Below are positions 14,989 to 22,873 of a stretch of DNA of 28,280 nucleotides, in pieces (positions within the stretch are counted from its first letter, which is position 1; each line of letters opens with the position of its first letter). Where the stretch lies: positions 1 through 28,280 of the IMG/VR virus record IMGVR_UViG_3300025876_000090, one strand, 5' to 3'. The position numbers and the translations under genes were made by a program. The DNA is from a virus. The notes beneath the pieces are model-generated. The model saw only the letters and a program-made list of their open reading frames with translations. It did no database searches and was not told the origin of the DNA.

Positions 14989-16940
14989 TAAACTGTATAC
15001 CTGTCTAGTGAGCTAGTGAAAGGACTTGCAAACAAATCCTGCATTTCTTCTTCTTCTTCTGCTATCTGTTGTTGCTCTGGCTGTACTACACGTTCTACGT
15101 TAGTAAACTCGACGGGAGAGAACTTAAACAACTCATCTCTGAACAAACTGTCCGTTGTACGTGTACCTGAAGGCTGTCCTCCTCCTACCATACCTGTCAG
15201 CATAGCGCCTCCTGCGTCCAGTAGAGCGTCTTTAGCAGGCTGTAGTAGGTTATCATCAATAAACCTCCCAGTCTCCTGTAAAGGCTCTTTAAACGGCTCT
15301 GCCGCGTCTGCTATACCTGAGCCTATATCTCTGGCTACGTCCTCAATAGCTTTGATACCCTCGGGAGTGTCAGGGAAGTCTACACCTTCAGGCAGTGAGT
15401 CTTTAATAGGTTGTAAGTATTTATCATCAAAATCTCTACCTACTGTTCGTAGAGTATCTTCTAATTCTCCACCTATGTTAGCCTCTCTTGCCCATTCTCC
15501 AACACCTGATTCCAGAGCAGACTCAAAGTCTTCACCGAGAAGCAGCTTGTCTACTGTCCTTCCTATACCTGCTAAAACTTCAGGTGAAAGGTTGTCAGAG
15601 TTAATTCCTATCTTATCCAGTGCTGAGTTTACTATGTCCCCTCCAAACTCATTTACAAGGAAAGCGGTAGGGTTACCTGTTGCAGCAGCGTTTACTAAAT
15701 TTTGAGTCTGTGCGTAGGAAAGTCCCCCAATACCTGTACCTGCTGACATAACCATTTGGCCTGTGCTTGGGTCAAGTACTTCCGTTGGAGGAGCGGTTAC
15801 TCCCGCCATATCTAAACCTGCTAATCCTAGAGTTGCCCAATCTCCTCCATGTAGTGTCTCACCTGCTAACCCTCTGGCTGCTGTATAAGCTGCCTCGCTC
15901 ATGCCGCCTGACGCTGCTGCCGCTATTGTACGTAAACTCGGCAGTACAAATTCATCTCTAAACTGTACCCACTCGGAAGCTTCTACCAACGGTTCTGTAC
16001 GAGGGCCAATGTTATCATAATACTGTAATTCTAAACCTTTGGTTTCTAGGTTAGGGTAGTAAGTTCCAGACTGTAGGACTCCTAGGTTGTTTTCAGGGTC
16101 AATGCCGTTAGGTTGATACGTTACATATATTGTATCGCCTGTCTTGTATTTAAGCGTGGTTGAATCATCCCCTTTATAAATTGAACCCCCATCGTTCCAA
16201 TCTCTAGGTGCTTGCGTTTCAACAATCCAAGTTGGGTTTGGATTATCTCTTTGACTCAGGTTCCATTCATCTCTCCAAGCCTTTTCATATGATTCTTTAT
16301 CAAGCTCACCGCTTTCCTGTAAGTTTTTTAGGTAAGCTACCTTCCCGTCAAAGCCTGTTTGTCCCCACTGTTCTTGAAAAGCTGTTGTATTCCCTTCTTC
16401 TCTAAGCGTATCAAAAGCCGAGGTAAGGTTATCTTTCTGATTTACAAACTTATCAGCAATAATGTCGTTAGCTTCTTGAGCTGTTCCGCCTTTGTTTAAC
16501 CACTCCTGCGCTGTCTGCTCGTCAATACCTCTACTGAGCATATTATTATAGGAGTAGGTGTTGTCGTATTCTTCTGTATCTCCGCTAATTAAACGACCAC
16601 CAAAGTTAGAGTAGTCACCACCCCTTGCATCTACAGTATCAAAAGTAACGTTAGATAATGCTTCATCACTATACTGCATATACGGAATATCTTCTGAAGC
16701 CAACGTATCTGCATAGGTCGAAGGGTCATCACTGTACTTAGCTGTGATGTCCTTACCGCCTGCTGATATTCTACCGAAGTCTGCAAAAGGGTCAGAGGAC
16801 ACGACAGGAGCAACAGGAGCAGTGGTGGGTTCTCCTCGGTATCCTGAGCCTCCACCATAGTTAGTAGTAGCAGGAGCAGAGTCTATAGCAAAGACATCTT
16901 CTTCTTCTTGGTCAAAGGCGCTTTCTAATCCTGTAGCCAT
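14988..16940 (-). CDS. Probable structural protein of unknown function, 650 aa
   Basis: Acidic protein without a recognised enzyme motif. The first ~60 residues are low-complexity (Gly, Pro, Ala, Ser, Thr). A central region (about 130-300) is rich in Asn/Asp/Gln/Trp with EQWGQTGFDGKVAYLKNLQ. From ~330 there are Ala/Gly-rich helical segments (SLRTIAAAASGGMSEAAYTAARGLAGE, in part) and from ~470 acidic helices (EDVARDIGSGIADAAEPF). It ends in a Glu-rich tail (EEEEE) and SSLDRYTV. It lies between holin and tail adaptor and is linked to both by TAATG overlaps, so a virion component is likely. A tail-associated or ejection role is possible but not shown. Confidence 0.68.
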   Translation of the reverse strand: MATGLESAFDQEEEDVFAIDSAPATTNYGGGSGYRGEPTTAPVAPVVSSDPFADFGRISAGGKDITAKYSDDPSTYADTLASEDIPYMQYSDEALSNVTFDTVDARGGDYSNFGGRLISGDTEEYDNTYSYNNMLSRGIDEQTAQEWLNKGGTAQEANDIIADKFVNQKDNLTSAFDTLREEGNTTAFQEQWGQTGFDGKVAYLKNLQESGELDKESYEKAWRDEWNLSQRDNPNPTWIVETQAPRDWNDGGSIYKGDDSTTLKYKTGDTIYVTYQPNGIDPENNLGVLQSGTYYPNLETKGLELQYYDNIGPRTEPLVEASEWVQFRDEFVLPSLRTIAAAASGGMSEAAYTAARGLAGETLHGGDWATLGLAGLDMAGVTAPPTEVLDPSTGQMVMSAGTGIGGLSYAQTQNLVNAAATGNPTAFLVNEFGGDIVNSALDKIGINSDNLSPEVLAGIGRTVDKLLLGEDFESALESGVGEWAREANIGGELEDTLRTVGRDFDDKYLQPIKDSLPEGVDFPDTPEGIKAIEDVARDIGSGIADAAEPFKEPLQETGRFIDDNLLQPAKDALLDAGGAMLTGMVGGGQPSGTRTTDSLFRDELFKFSPVEFTNVERVVQPEQQQIAEEEEEMQDLFASPFTSSLDRYTV

Positions 16941-17323
16941 TATTTAACCCCCTTAGTTTTCTCATATGTACGCAACGTACCTAACCCAAGCATCCCCATC
17001 AAGACAGGCAACATAGTTGACAAATCTATAAGGGGAATAACGATTGGAGAACCGGATAAAGCAAGCGCAAAGTTTGCCATCGGAATAACAAGGAAGTTAC
17101 CCGCCATTCCAAGGCAACAAGTCCAACCCACAGCAGGCCGCCAACCTGCGACAAATAAGTCCTTGCTTGCTGCTTCAGTTTTGTTCACCTCTATCTGTGC
17201 TTGTGCTATTGTATGTGCTTGTGTGGCAATCTCGTGCGCTATACGTTGCTTAGTGTCAGCGTCAGGTATTACCTTATCTAGTATCTTTGTTACTGGCTGT
17301 ATGAGCGCACTGATGATTGACAT
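16940..17323 (-). CDS. Holin, GTA_holin_3TM family
   Basis: 127-aa membrane protein matching the three-TM holin family first described for gene transfer agent release (Pfam family named 'Holin of 3TMs, for gene-transfer release'). An amphipathic N-terminal helix (about 1-50, IPDADTKQRIAHEIATQAH) is followed by the signature DLFVAGWRPAVGWTCCLG, hydrophobic helices at about 63-90 and 96-114, and the end LGLGTLRTYEKTKGVK. Holins accumulate in the inner membrane and open it at a set time so that the phage lysin reaches the wall. The start overlaps the stop of a second small membrane ORF (TAATG). No lysin lies beside it. The family call is strong from the GWRPAVGW and LGTLRTYEK motifs. Confidence 0.9.
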   Translation of the reverse strand: MSIISALIQPVTKILDKVIPDADTKQRIAHEIATQAHTIAQAQIEVNKTEAASKDLFVAGWRPAVGWTCCLGMAGNFLVIPMANFALALSGSPIVIPLIDLSTMLPVLMGMLGLGTLRTYEKTKGVK

Positions 17324-17487
17324 TACTCTTTTCCTCTTAACCCTTTAACTGTGTCGGACTCCCAAATACGAAGTCCCATCCAGATGATTGTAAACAATGA
17401 AGCCATTGGTGGTAACCAAGCAGCTAAGGATAACACCCCTGTTGACACTGCTGCTATGTCCATCATTTCTTTAGTTTCCTCTACCAT
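17323..17487 (-). CDS. Small holin-like membrane protein, 54 aa
   Basis: Short protein starting MVEETKEMMDIAAVSTG and ending KGLRGKE. Hydrophobic residues from about 11 to 41 with a PP turn (AAWLPPMASLFTIIWMGLRIWE) suggest one or two membrane helices. It resembles small T7-like podovirus lysis/holin proteins that contain LPxxxxLFTIIWxxxRIxE, a similarity judged by eye. It lies directly upstream of the GTA-type holin, overlapping it by one base. Together they could be a holin/antiholin or holin/pinholin pair, which is inference. The ribosome site is weak (GGGAT, about 8 bases upstream). Confidence 0.78.
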   Translation of the reverse strand: MVEETKEMMDIAAVSTGVLSLAAWLPPMASLFTIIWMGLRIWESDTVKGLRGKE

Positions 17488-17500
17488 GATAAAATCCCTT

Positions 17501-17833
17501 TTAGTTAGTTAGCGGTATCCACCCAGTGTTGCCGGTAGAGTATACTTTAATGTAAAGATTACCTTCAGCGTTAGAAGCAGTACGTAAGTACAACGAACCA
17601 ACGTTTGCTGTAACATTCCCGTTAGGTGTAACTGAGCCTGTTGTAATAGTAACAGCACCACCAAGTGTAAGACTAGAAGGGTTAGTTCCTATCTCTACTA
17701 CATTAGAAGCGTCGTCCTCTGTGTATAACCTTTTGTCTATTGTGTTGACAGCTAACTCACCTGTGTCTAAATCTCCACTAGAAGGAGAGGCAGCAGCTGT
17801 CGTACTATACTTTGTAATTAATTTAGTAGGCAC
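17501..17833 (-). CDS. Short tail fibre-like protein, 110 aa, sharing anchor with the tailspike
   Basis: Residues 1-48 (MPTKLITKYSTTAAASPSSG, DLDTGELAVNTIDKRLYTED) match the N-terminus of the adjacent 859-aa spike (MPTNLITKHS, GELAVNVTDKTLFTK), pointing to a shared virion-attachment module. The rest is a small beta-rich domain (LTLGGAVTITTGSVTPNGNV, then GSLYLRT...GNLYIKVYSTGNTGWIPLTN), the type of closing domain found in phage fibre proteins. The start is GTG, with GGAGGG six bases upstream. It may be an alternative short fibre, a spike plug, or a remnant of a swapped fibre. Expression looks likely because of the strong ribosome site. Confidence 0.8.
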   Translation of the reverse strand: MPTKLITKYSTTAAASPSSGDLDTGELAVNTIDKRLYTEDDASNVVEIGTNPSSLTLGGAVTITTGSVTPNGNVTANVGSLYLRTASNAEGNLYIKVYSTGNTGWIPLTN

Positions 17834-17845
17834 AATGCCCTCCTG

Positions 17846-20425
17846 TTAAGCCGTCTGTAAAGATAAGTTAGGTGAAAGTTCAGCAACAACACCGAGATGT
17901 GGTACAACTACACCTGTACCGCCTCCGTCACTTGGTTTGTTTATCTGGAAAGCAATGCCTTCCCCTGCGTCTAATCTTGTCTCAGTAAAAGGCACTTCAA
18001 TAATGTTACCTATGCTCCAATCCCCTGTACCGCCTGATGCAGTTGTTTTTGTCTCTACTCTGGCAAGCTGACCACCAAAGGTTCCATCAGCGTTTACTTT
18101 AATAAACTGTATCTGAGCATAGTTAGTGTCGTTTGCCACCAGTGCGCTATTGGTTACAAAGTATAGCTTCTGAAAGTACGTTGTACCTCTAGATACGTAA
18201 AGAGAAGTACGAGGAAAAGCAGCTCCTGCGTTTGCATCCTGAGGCTTGTAGATGTTAGCAACAATTACGTTCTCGTCATTAAGATGCTTAATATCACCGA
18301 CATAACTAGGGTAGTAAATCTTCTGAGCAACAGCACCTGTCAATACCGTGGAGTCTTGAGAAGTAGCAGTAAACACATAGCCTACAGTATACGTTACGCC
18401 TAGAGTTTCAAGGTACGTATTCCAAGCTGCATTACCCGCAGTGCCTAAGTCAAATATCTTGTACTCTTGGCCTTCCACAAAACCACCAGTACCTGCAACA
18501 GCTCCAGTGAGGAGCGAAGAATCATTAGCTGTTCCTACAAAGGTGTCACCATACGCCCAAGTCTTATTTATACCAGTGTATGTAACCCAAGCTGCGTTAC
18601 CGGCAGTACCTAAGTCTCTAACGACATAAGTGTTTCCTACAGTCCAAAGACCTGCTTCTAGAGTAGCAAACTTCTTTTGCCCTGATGGAACAGTAGGAGC
18701 CTGTACACCTGACACGCTTAACTGATGTCCTTCATACATACCGTTAGTTGCGTCAACTTCAATTAGGTTAGCAGTACTCTTTACAGGAGAATCTACTCGT
18801 ATTCCACCTCTAAGGTAGTTACGAACAGAAGATGTCTCTGCACCGTTAAAGTAAAAATACTTACACTTGTCAGGAGCGTTGCCTGTGAAACCATCAATGT
18901 GTAAGGAGGAGCCAGTGTTCACGACAAAGCACTTGTAAGGGACTTCTAAGCCAACCAAATCAACTTGGTCAACACTAACAGAAGCAATCTCAGAACTGCC
19001 TTCTACAGCACCCTGCGTGCCTATAATGCACAGGTCAGTTTCTCCTCTCCAAGGTTCACCGTTAGGGTCATTACTTGTAGGTAGCTGAGTGTTAGCGTGA
19101 AGGAACAGGTGGCCTATGCGAATCTTACGCGCTCTGTTGGATACGTTAGGGACAACCTTTAATGCCTTACCACGAGGATAGATAATACGTAATAGAGGGA
19201 ACCAGATGTTGTTGTCACCTTGGTTAGAACCATTACTGCCTATCTCCATAGCGGCATTGTCATACTGTACACCGCTAATCAAGTTACGGTTGCCACAGTT
19301 CTTTATTTGAATGTTCTCAAACGTACTCTCACGGACAGTATCTGAAGTATAACCTACTGCCGCGATAGCACCTGTCATGGTAGCACCGTTATCTACAGCA
19401 GTGAATGTTGAACCAATTCTGTAAGTAACGCCTGTAGTGCTGAGGTAAGCATTCCATCGTGCCTGAAGAGCTGCTTCCTTCTCGTCCTCGTCATCACCTG
19501 TTGCAGTGCCAAGGAAAGCAATCTTGTATTCCTGCCCTGTTACCCATGAGCCTGCGTTTACTTTAGTGACGTTAGCGTTACCCAAAGACATACCTATGCC
19601 TAAGAAGTCTCGGCACTCAACATCAATAATCATGTCGTCGTTCAAGCCAGTAAAGGAAAGTCCGTTCGCTCTAACAGTACGGTTCCTACCTAACAAGGTA
19701 AACCCTACAAGCTCTACTGCTTTCTCGTTGCCGGTAAAGAAAGGCTTCTCAAAGTAAGTACCACCGTCAGTTCTACCGCAATCAGTAATAGTTAAAAGGC
19801 TACTACCTACAGGGAATGAAGCACCAATGTTAAGGAACGACATTAGCTTGCCTGTACCGTGGATAGAGAAAAGAGTCTTATCCATTACCAACGGAGTGTT
19901 AGTTGTAGCAATACCGTCAGTAAACAGCACTTGAAACTTCTGTTCCTTAGCTGCCGCCAGTAAGGCAACAAGGTTAGCTCCATTATCAGTACCGTCAGTC
20001 TGAACAAGTCCACTATTTGCAAAAGCAGCGTCACGCTTAATACCAAACTGCAAGTCTGTTACAACACCATCGTGCTTAAGTACTGCTATGTTTCCGTTAG
20101 CCAGTGTAAACGCGGCGCCTTTCTCATCAGGAGTTGAAGGGTAGTTACCGGATGCTACTATCTTATAGTCAGCAGCTCCGACCCCTGCACCGTAGTAACC
20201 TTCTGTACTTACGTACTCACCCGCTTGTAAACTGAGGTCTGCAATCATAGAAGCGACAGAAGCAATAGGAGGTGTAGAGTTTAGCTTAACAACCGCGTTA
20301 GAGTTGTTTTTAGTAAATAAAGTCTTGTCAGTTACGTTTACAGCTAATTCCCCTATCTCTAAATTATCCGCAAGTGGGGATGTATTAGCAGAGGAGCTAT
20401 GTTTTGTAATCAGATTAGTAGGCAT
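17846..20425 (-). CDS. Tailspike/tail fibre with predicted beta-helix body and three inserted repeats, 859 aa
   Basis: Probable receptor-binding protein. Residues 1-48 are an anchor shared with the 110-aa protein. From ~115 to ~580 the pattern FGIKRD...TDGTDNGANLVALLAAAKEQKFQVLFTDG, then many short strands with N and D turns, is typical of pectin-lyase-like beta-helix tailspikes; such proteins trimerise and often bind or cleave surface glycans. Three copies of a ~55-67-residue unit with YKI/LGTA...TYxVGxxFTA...LTGAVA occur at about 291-357, 591-645 and 647-701. The C-terminal ~130 residues (VIVANIYKPQD onward) form a beta-rich, possibly receptor-facing domain. No catalytic residues can be assigned. 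The ATG has AGGAA upstream. The gene sits in a cluster of host-recognition genes. Confidence 0.87.
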   Translation of the reverse strand: MPTNLITKHSSSANTSPLADNLEIGELAVNVTDKTLFTKNNSNAVVKLNSTPPIASVASMIADLSLQAGEYVSTEGYYGAGVGAADYKIVASGNYPSTPDEKGAAFTLANGNIAVLKHDGVVTDLQFGIKRDAAFANSGLVQTDGTDNGANLVALLAAAKEQKFQVLFTDGIATTNTPLVMDKTLFSIHGTGKLMSFLNIGASFPVGSSLLTITDCGRTDGGTYFEKPFFTGNEKAVELVGFTLLGRNRTVRANGLSFTGLNDDMIIDVECRDFLGIGMSLGNANVTKVNAGSWVTGQEYKIAFLGTATGDDEDEKEAALQARWNAYLSTTGVTYRIGSTFTAVDNGATMTGAIAAVGYTSDTVRESTFENIQIKNCGNRNLISGVQYDNAAMEIGSNGSNQGDNNIWFPLLRIIYPRGKALKVVPNVSNRARKIRIGHLFLHANTQLPTSNDPNGEPWRGETDLCIIGTQGAVEGSSEIASVSVDQVDLVGLEVPYKCFVVNTGSSLHIDGFTGNAPDKCKYFYFNGAETSSVRNYLRGGIRVDSPVKSTANLIEVDATNGMYEGHQLSVSGVQAPTVPSGQKKFATLEAGLWTVGNTYVVRDLGTAGNAAWVTYTGINKTWAYGDTFVGTANDSSLLTGAVAGTGGFVEGQEYKIFDLGTAGNAAWNTYLETLGVTYTVGYVFTATSQDSTVLTGAVAQKIYYPSYVGDIKHLNDENVIVANIYKPQDANAGAAFPRTSLYVSRGTTYFQKLYFVTNSALVANDTNYAQIQFIKVNADGTFGGQLARVETKTTASGGTGDWSIGNIIEVPFTETRLDAGEGIAFQINKPSDGGGTGVVVPHLGVVAELSPNLSLQTA
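18323..18655 (-). repeat. Tandem intragenic repeat in the tailspike gene
   Basis: Two adjacent ~165-base units (18491-18655 and 18323-18487) encode residues 591-645 and 647-701 of the spike. Both contain LGTAGNAAW and LTGAVA. DNA similarity is high in the core: CCAAGCTGCRTTACCSGCAG is shared at about 18422 and 18587 on the + strand. A third, more diverged protein-level copy lies at 19355-19555 with a charged insertion (GDDEDEKEAALQ). The pattern suggests a fairly recent duplication or recombination of a modular tail repeat. Confidence 0.8.
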
Positions 20426-20427
20426 TG

Positions 20428-20685
20428 TTATTCCTCAGTAATAACCTTAGTTATTCCTAAGGTTGCTAGGTTTTCTTTAGGTTTTAGTGTACTGTCTGTA
20501 AAGACATCGTATATTAAACCGCTATCAGCTAAAGCGTCATAGTAGTCTTGAGGAAAATGCCCAGAGCTTACCCAGTATTTCCTAAGTCCTTTTTTAAACT
20601 CAGTTGTAAACATATCTAAAGACGTAAGAGCTTGAGCAGCAGCTTGGTTTTTGTTGGCTATAACGATAGTTGCGAATACACTCAT
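20428..20685 (-). CDS. Small protein of the host-recognition cluster, 85 aa
   Basis: Starts MSVFATIVIANKNQAAAQAL. The N-terminal strand (ATIVIA) and helix (NQAAAQALTSLDMFTTEFKKGL) are followed by YWVSSGHFPQDYYDALADSGL. This resembles small proteins next to phage tail fibre or lectin genes, but I cannot name a family. No membrane segment is present. It starts at the TAATG overlap with the lectin-like gene and ends two bases before the spike ATG. An accessory, chaperone or small structural role for the lectin or spike is possible from the coupling but is inference. Confidence 0.72.
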   Translation of the reverse strand: MSVFATIVIANKNQAAAQALTSLDMFTTEFKKGLRKYWVSSGHFPQDYYDALADSGLIYDVFTDSTLKPKENLATLGITKVITEE

Positions 20686-21488
20686 TAGATAGCTACTCCT
20701 GTTTTATCTGCAATGTACTTTTCGGCAGATGCAATTTCACTTGCATTAGACAAAGAGCCTCGTACAATAAGTCCGTAAACTCTTCCATCTAAGTGCAAGA
20801 GTGTTCCGTTATTTCTTGCGCCAAGATTAAGAGGATAATTCCCGTACAGTCCAGTACCTTGGTTTCCGGTAGGCGCAGCCTTTTCGACTCCATCTACTCT
20901 AATGGTGGTAACGTCATTAGCTATATCGGAAAGCCCTGTTAAAACGCTTGTAACCGGAGGAGTGTAACCTGTTGCACTAGCATTTACACCGATAGTACCT
21001 TTAGATGAATATCTCCAAACATTACCACCAATAGAGGCAAGTCTAAATGTTCCATCGTTACCGCCAAAAGTGTTCGACAGCTCTGCAACAACAGCAACTT
21101 CATCAGCTTCTTTCCTAGCACCAGAAAACACAGACATTGTGCCAGTACCAGTAAAATCAATATTCGCTGAACGCAAGCCGTCATCTATACCATCAAACTC
21201 TAAGAAGTATAGGCCGTCTACTAGCTTCAAGGCAGGACATTTAGCCAAAGTAGTTTGAACCAAGTCATTACCGTTACCTGATTTATCTACTAGCTTACCT
21301 ACACGGTTAGCGTCAAGAATCTCGCCAGAAGTCCAAGGAACAGTAGGAGTCGTGCCATCAGGTTGGAACACTTTAGTTAAGTCGGAAGGGTCATACCAAG
21401 CACCCTGCTCGCCAGAAGCGAACAGAGAGACAGGTTTGAAATCTGTTGAGTTTGTTGCACCGAGTTGGTTTACGCCTAATCCGTACAT
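20685..21488 (-). CDS. Concanavalin A/LamG-like lectin-fold phage protein, 267 aa
   Basis: The N-terminal SLFASGEQGAWYDPSDLTKVFQPDG and KLVDKSGNGNDLVQ (pieces from about 26 to 82) open a widespread phage family whose body, LEFDGIDDGLRSANIDFTG then VFSGARKEAD, fits a concanavalin A-like/laminin G jelly-roll. The C-terminus HLDGRVYGLIVRGSLSNASEIASAEKYIADKTG is the usual end of that family. It probably binds carbohydrate or decorates the capsid or tail, giving surface adhesion. Its position right after the capsid terminator and before the spike fits a decoration or adhesion role. There is no signal peptide. The ribosome site is weak, and the start lies three bases after the upstream stop, suggesting coupling. 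Confidence 0.83.
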   Translation of the reverse strand: MYGLGVNQLGATNSTDFKPVSLFASGEQGAWYDPSDLTKVFQPDGTTPTVPWTSGEILDANRVGKLVDKSGNGNDLVQTTLAKCPALKLVDGLYFLEFDGIDDGLRSANIDFTGTGTMSVFSGARKEADEVAVVAELSNTFGGNDGTFRLASIGGNVWRYSSKGTIGVNASATGYTPPVTSVLTGLSDIANDVTTIRVDGVEKAAPTGNQGTGLYGNYPLNLGARNNGTLLHLDGRVYGLIVRGSLSNASEIASAEKYIADKTGVAI

Positions 21489-21491
21489 AGC

Positions 21492-21791
21492 TTACACCAT
21501 ATCGGTAATGTATGCGGAACCTGTGCCACCTTCGGTTATTACAGCGATGTTTTCTCCACCATACACGTGGATATACTCAATAGTATGTGCAGGGAGATAA
21601 GCATCGGTAACAGCCGCAGGGCCATCAATTTTATAGAAACATCCAACAGTAGCAACAATACGGGCGACACGCACGCCTGTGGCTATACTGTTAGCAGCAT
21701 TGGAAGTGCCAGAGATGGCAATTTTAGAAGTGGAGGTAGGACGAAGAACTTGAATTGGTTTTGCGTTTGCATCAATTGTTAAAGTAGACAT
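21492..21791 (-). CDS. Small virion-type beta protein, 99 aa
   Basis: Starts MSTLTIDANAKPIQVLRP, with alternating strand patterns (KIAISGTS, VRVARIVATVGCFYKIDG, LPAHTIEYIHVYGGENIAVITEGGTG). This type is common in podo- and siphophages near capsid or tail genes and is usually annotated as a structural or hypothetical protein; a beta-sandwich is likely. It is the first gene after the capsid terminator (AGGAAAA upstream of the ATG). It might be a head-decoration, spike-linked or tail protein. Function is not established. Confidence 0.78.
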   Translation of the reverse strand: MSTLTIDANAKPIQVLRPTSTSKIAISGTSNAANSIATGVRVARIVATVGCFYKIDGPAAVTDAYLPAHTIEYIHVYGGENIAVITEGGTGSAYITDMV

Positions 21792-21837
21792 AATAATTTT
21801 CCTATGTAAAGATAGAAAGGCGCTATGGCCCGAAAGT

Positions 21838-21869
21838 AAAAGAGAGAGGCACCCTTATGGATGCCCCTC
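21838..21869 (-). terminator. Intrinsic terminator downstream of the major capsid gene
   Basis: On the - strand GAGGGGCATCC (21869-21859), loop ATAA, GGGTGCCTCTC (21854-21844) gives an 11-bp stem including two G-U pairs, followed by TCTTTTA. It begins 15 bases past the capsid stop. T7 has a leaky terminator in the same place, after gene 10. Read-through would supply the tail genes at a lower level, since no other promoter was seen between here and 21791. Confidence 0.85.
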
Positions 21870-21883
21870 GTCTAGTTTGTTAC

Positions 21884-22849
21884 TTAGCCTGCTACGTTAA
21901 GTACGAAGCCTGCGTCTGGACGGAAAGTCTTAACACCGTACAGAGTATCAGCAGTGTAAAGAGTGCTTAAGAACTCCTGCTTGTACTGAGTCTGTGAACG
22001 AATAGCCTGCTGTTCCGCAAGGATGTAAGTATCCTTGTGAATCAACTGAGCGGCACGTACACCCGGCTCTGGAGTAGCTACGTTAGTAGATACCATGATG
22101 TCGATACCGTACAGGTTACCGATGAGGCCGTTTTGAACAGTCTGTCCGCCAGTGAAGTCACTGGAAACATAACGCTCAAGTCCCATGATAGAGTTACGTA
22201 CTGAAGGTGGAATTACGAAACAACGGTCGTCCATCGGAACGTCCGCGTCATCCATCTTCTGAATCAAAGCACGGAAGGCTTCATCAGTAAACGCTGTGTC
22301 AACACCGCCTGTTACGTATGCTTCCACGCCACCGCCTGTTGCTACTTGGTAAGAAGCACTGTTGACCCAAGAATTGCCGTCACCGTTACCAAGTGACTTA
22401 CCCAAGTCCATGATGTCAGTGTCAATCTGACGAGCTAGGGCGTAACCTGCGTCATCGGTGTAGAACTTACGTAAAGAAGACAAAGCCTGAGTCTCAGTAA
22501 TATCTTCGATAAAACGTGAGTATTCGTAGTGCTTGTCGATTACTACTTGTACGTTCTCTTCCAAGTTGTTCTGAATGGTAACAGCAATGTTCTCTTGTTT
22601 CTCTGCGGCAGCGCCACGTACAGGAGCGGGGATAACTACTGTGTCGCCTTTCTTGCCAGTCATAGAGAGTTTTTTGACTTTAGGGGCGATAACGAGGCTC
22701 TTCTCATATTGAGCGCGAATCTCGTCACTCCATAGAGTAGGGATGAACGAAGATGCGTTCTGTCCTGATTTACCCGGCTGAGTATTGTCGCCTTTTACTG
22801 ATGTGTTGTCTACAATTGCGTTTGCTTGTGCATATGGGCCTGCTGGCAT
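21884..22849 (-). CDS. Major capsid protein
   Basis: 321-aa coat protein, probably of the HK97 fold. Near the N-terminus is FIPTLWSDEIRAQYEKSLVIAPKVKKLSM, followed by GDTVVIPAPVRGAA, which is the pattern of T7-supergroup and other podovirus coat proteins. The body includes EYSRFIEDITETQALSSLRK, ARQIDTDIMDLG, TDEAFRALIQKMDDADVP and RCFVIPPSVRNSIM, and ends FRPDAGFVLNVAG. It directly follows the scaffold gene and is followed by a terminator, as expected for the most highly expressed virion gene. The ribosome site AAGGA is 9 bases before the ATG. No N-terminal protease-cleaved delta domain is seen; the separate scaffold gene fits that. Confidence 0.95.
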   Translation of the reverse strand: MPAGPYAQANAIVDNTSVKGDNTQPGKSGQNASSFIPTLWSDEIRAQYEKSLVIAPKVKKLSMTGKKGDTVVIPAPVRGAAAEKQENIAVTIQNNLEENVQVVIDKHYEYSRFIEDITETQALSSLRKFYTDDAGYALARQIDTDIMDLGKSLGNGDGNSWVNSASYQVATGGGVEAYVTGGVDTAFTDEAFRALIQKMDDADVPMDDRCFVIPPSVRNSIMGLERYVSSDFTGGQTVQNGLIGNLYGIDIMVSTNVATPEPGVRAAQLIHKDTYILAEQQAIRSQTQYKQEFLSTLYTADTLYGVKTFRPDAGFVLNVAG

Positions 22850-22873
22850 AATAATATTCCTTAAAATAAAAGT

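Noticed and set aside
15016-15705. 229-aa open frame on the + strand
   Set aside because: Ser/Pro-rich reverse of the acidic 650-aa gene; no initiation signal and no recognisable family.
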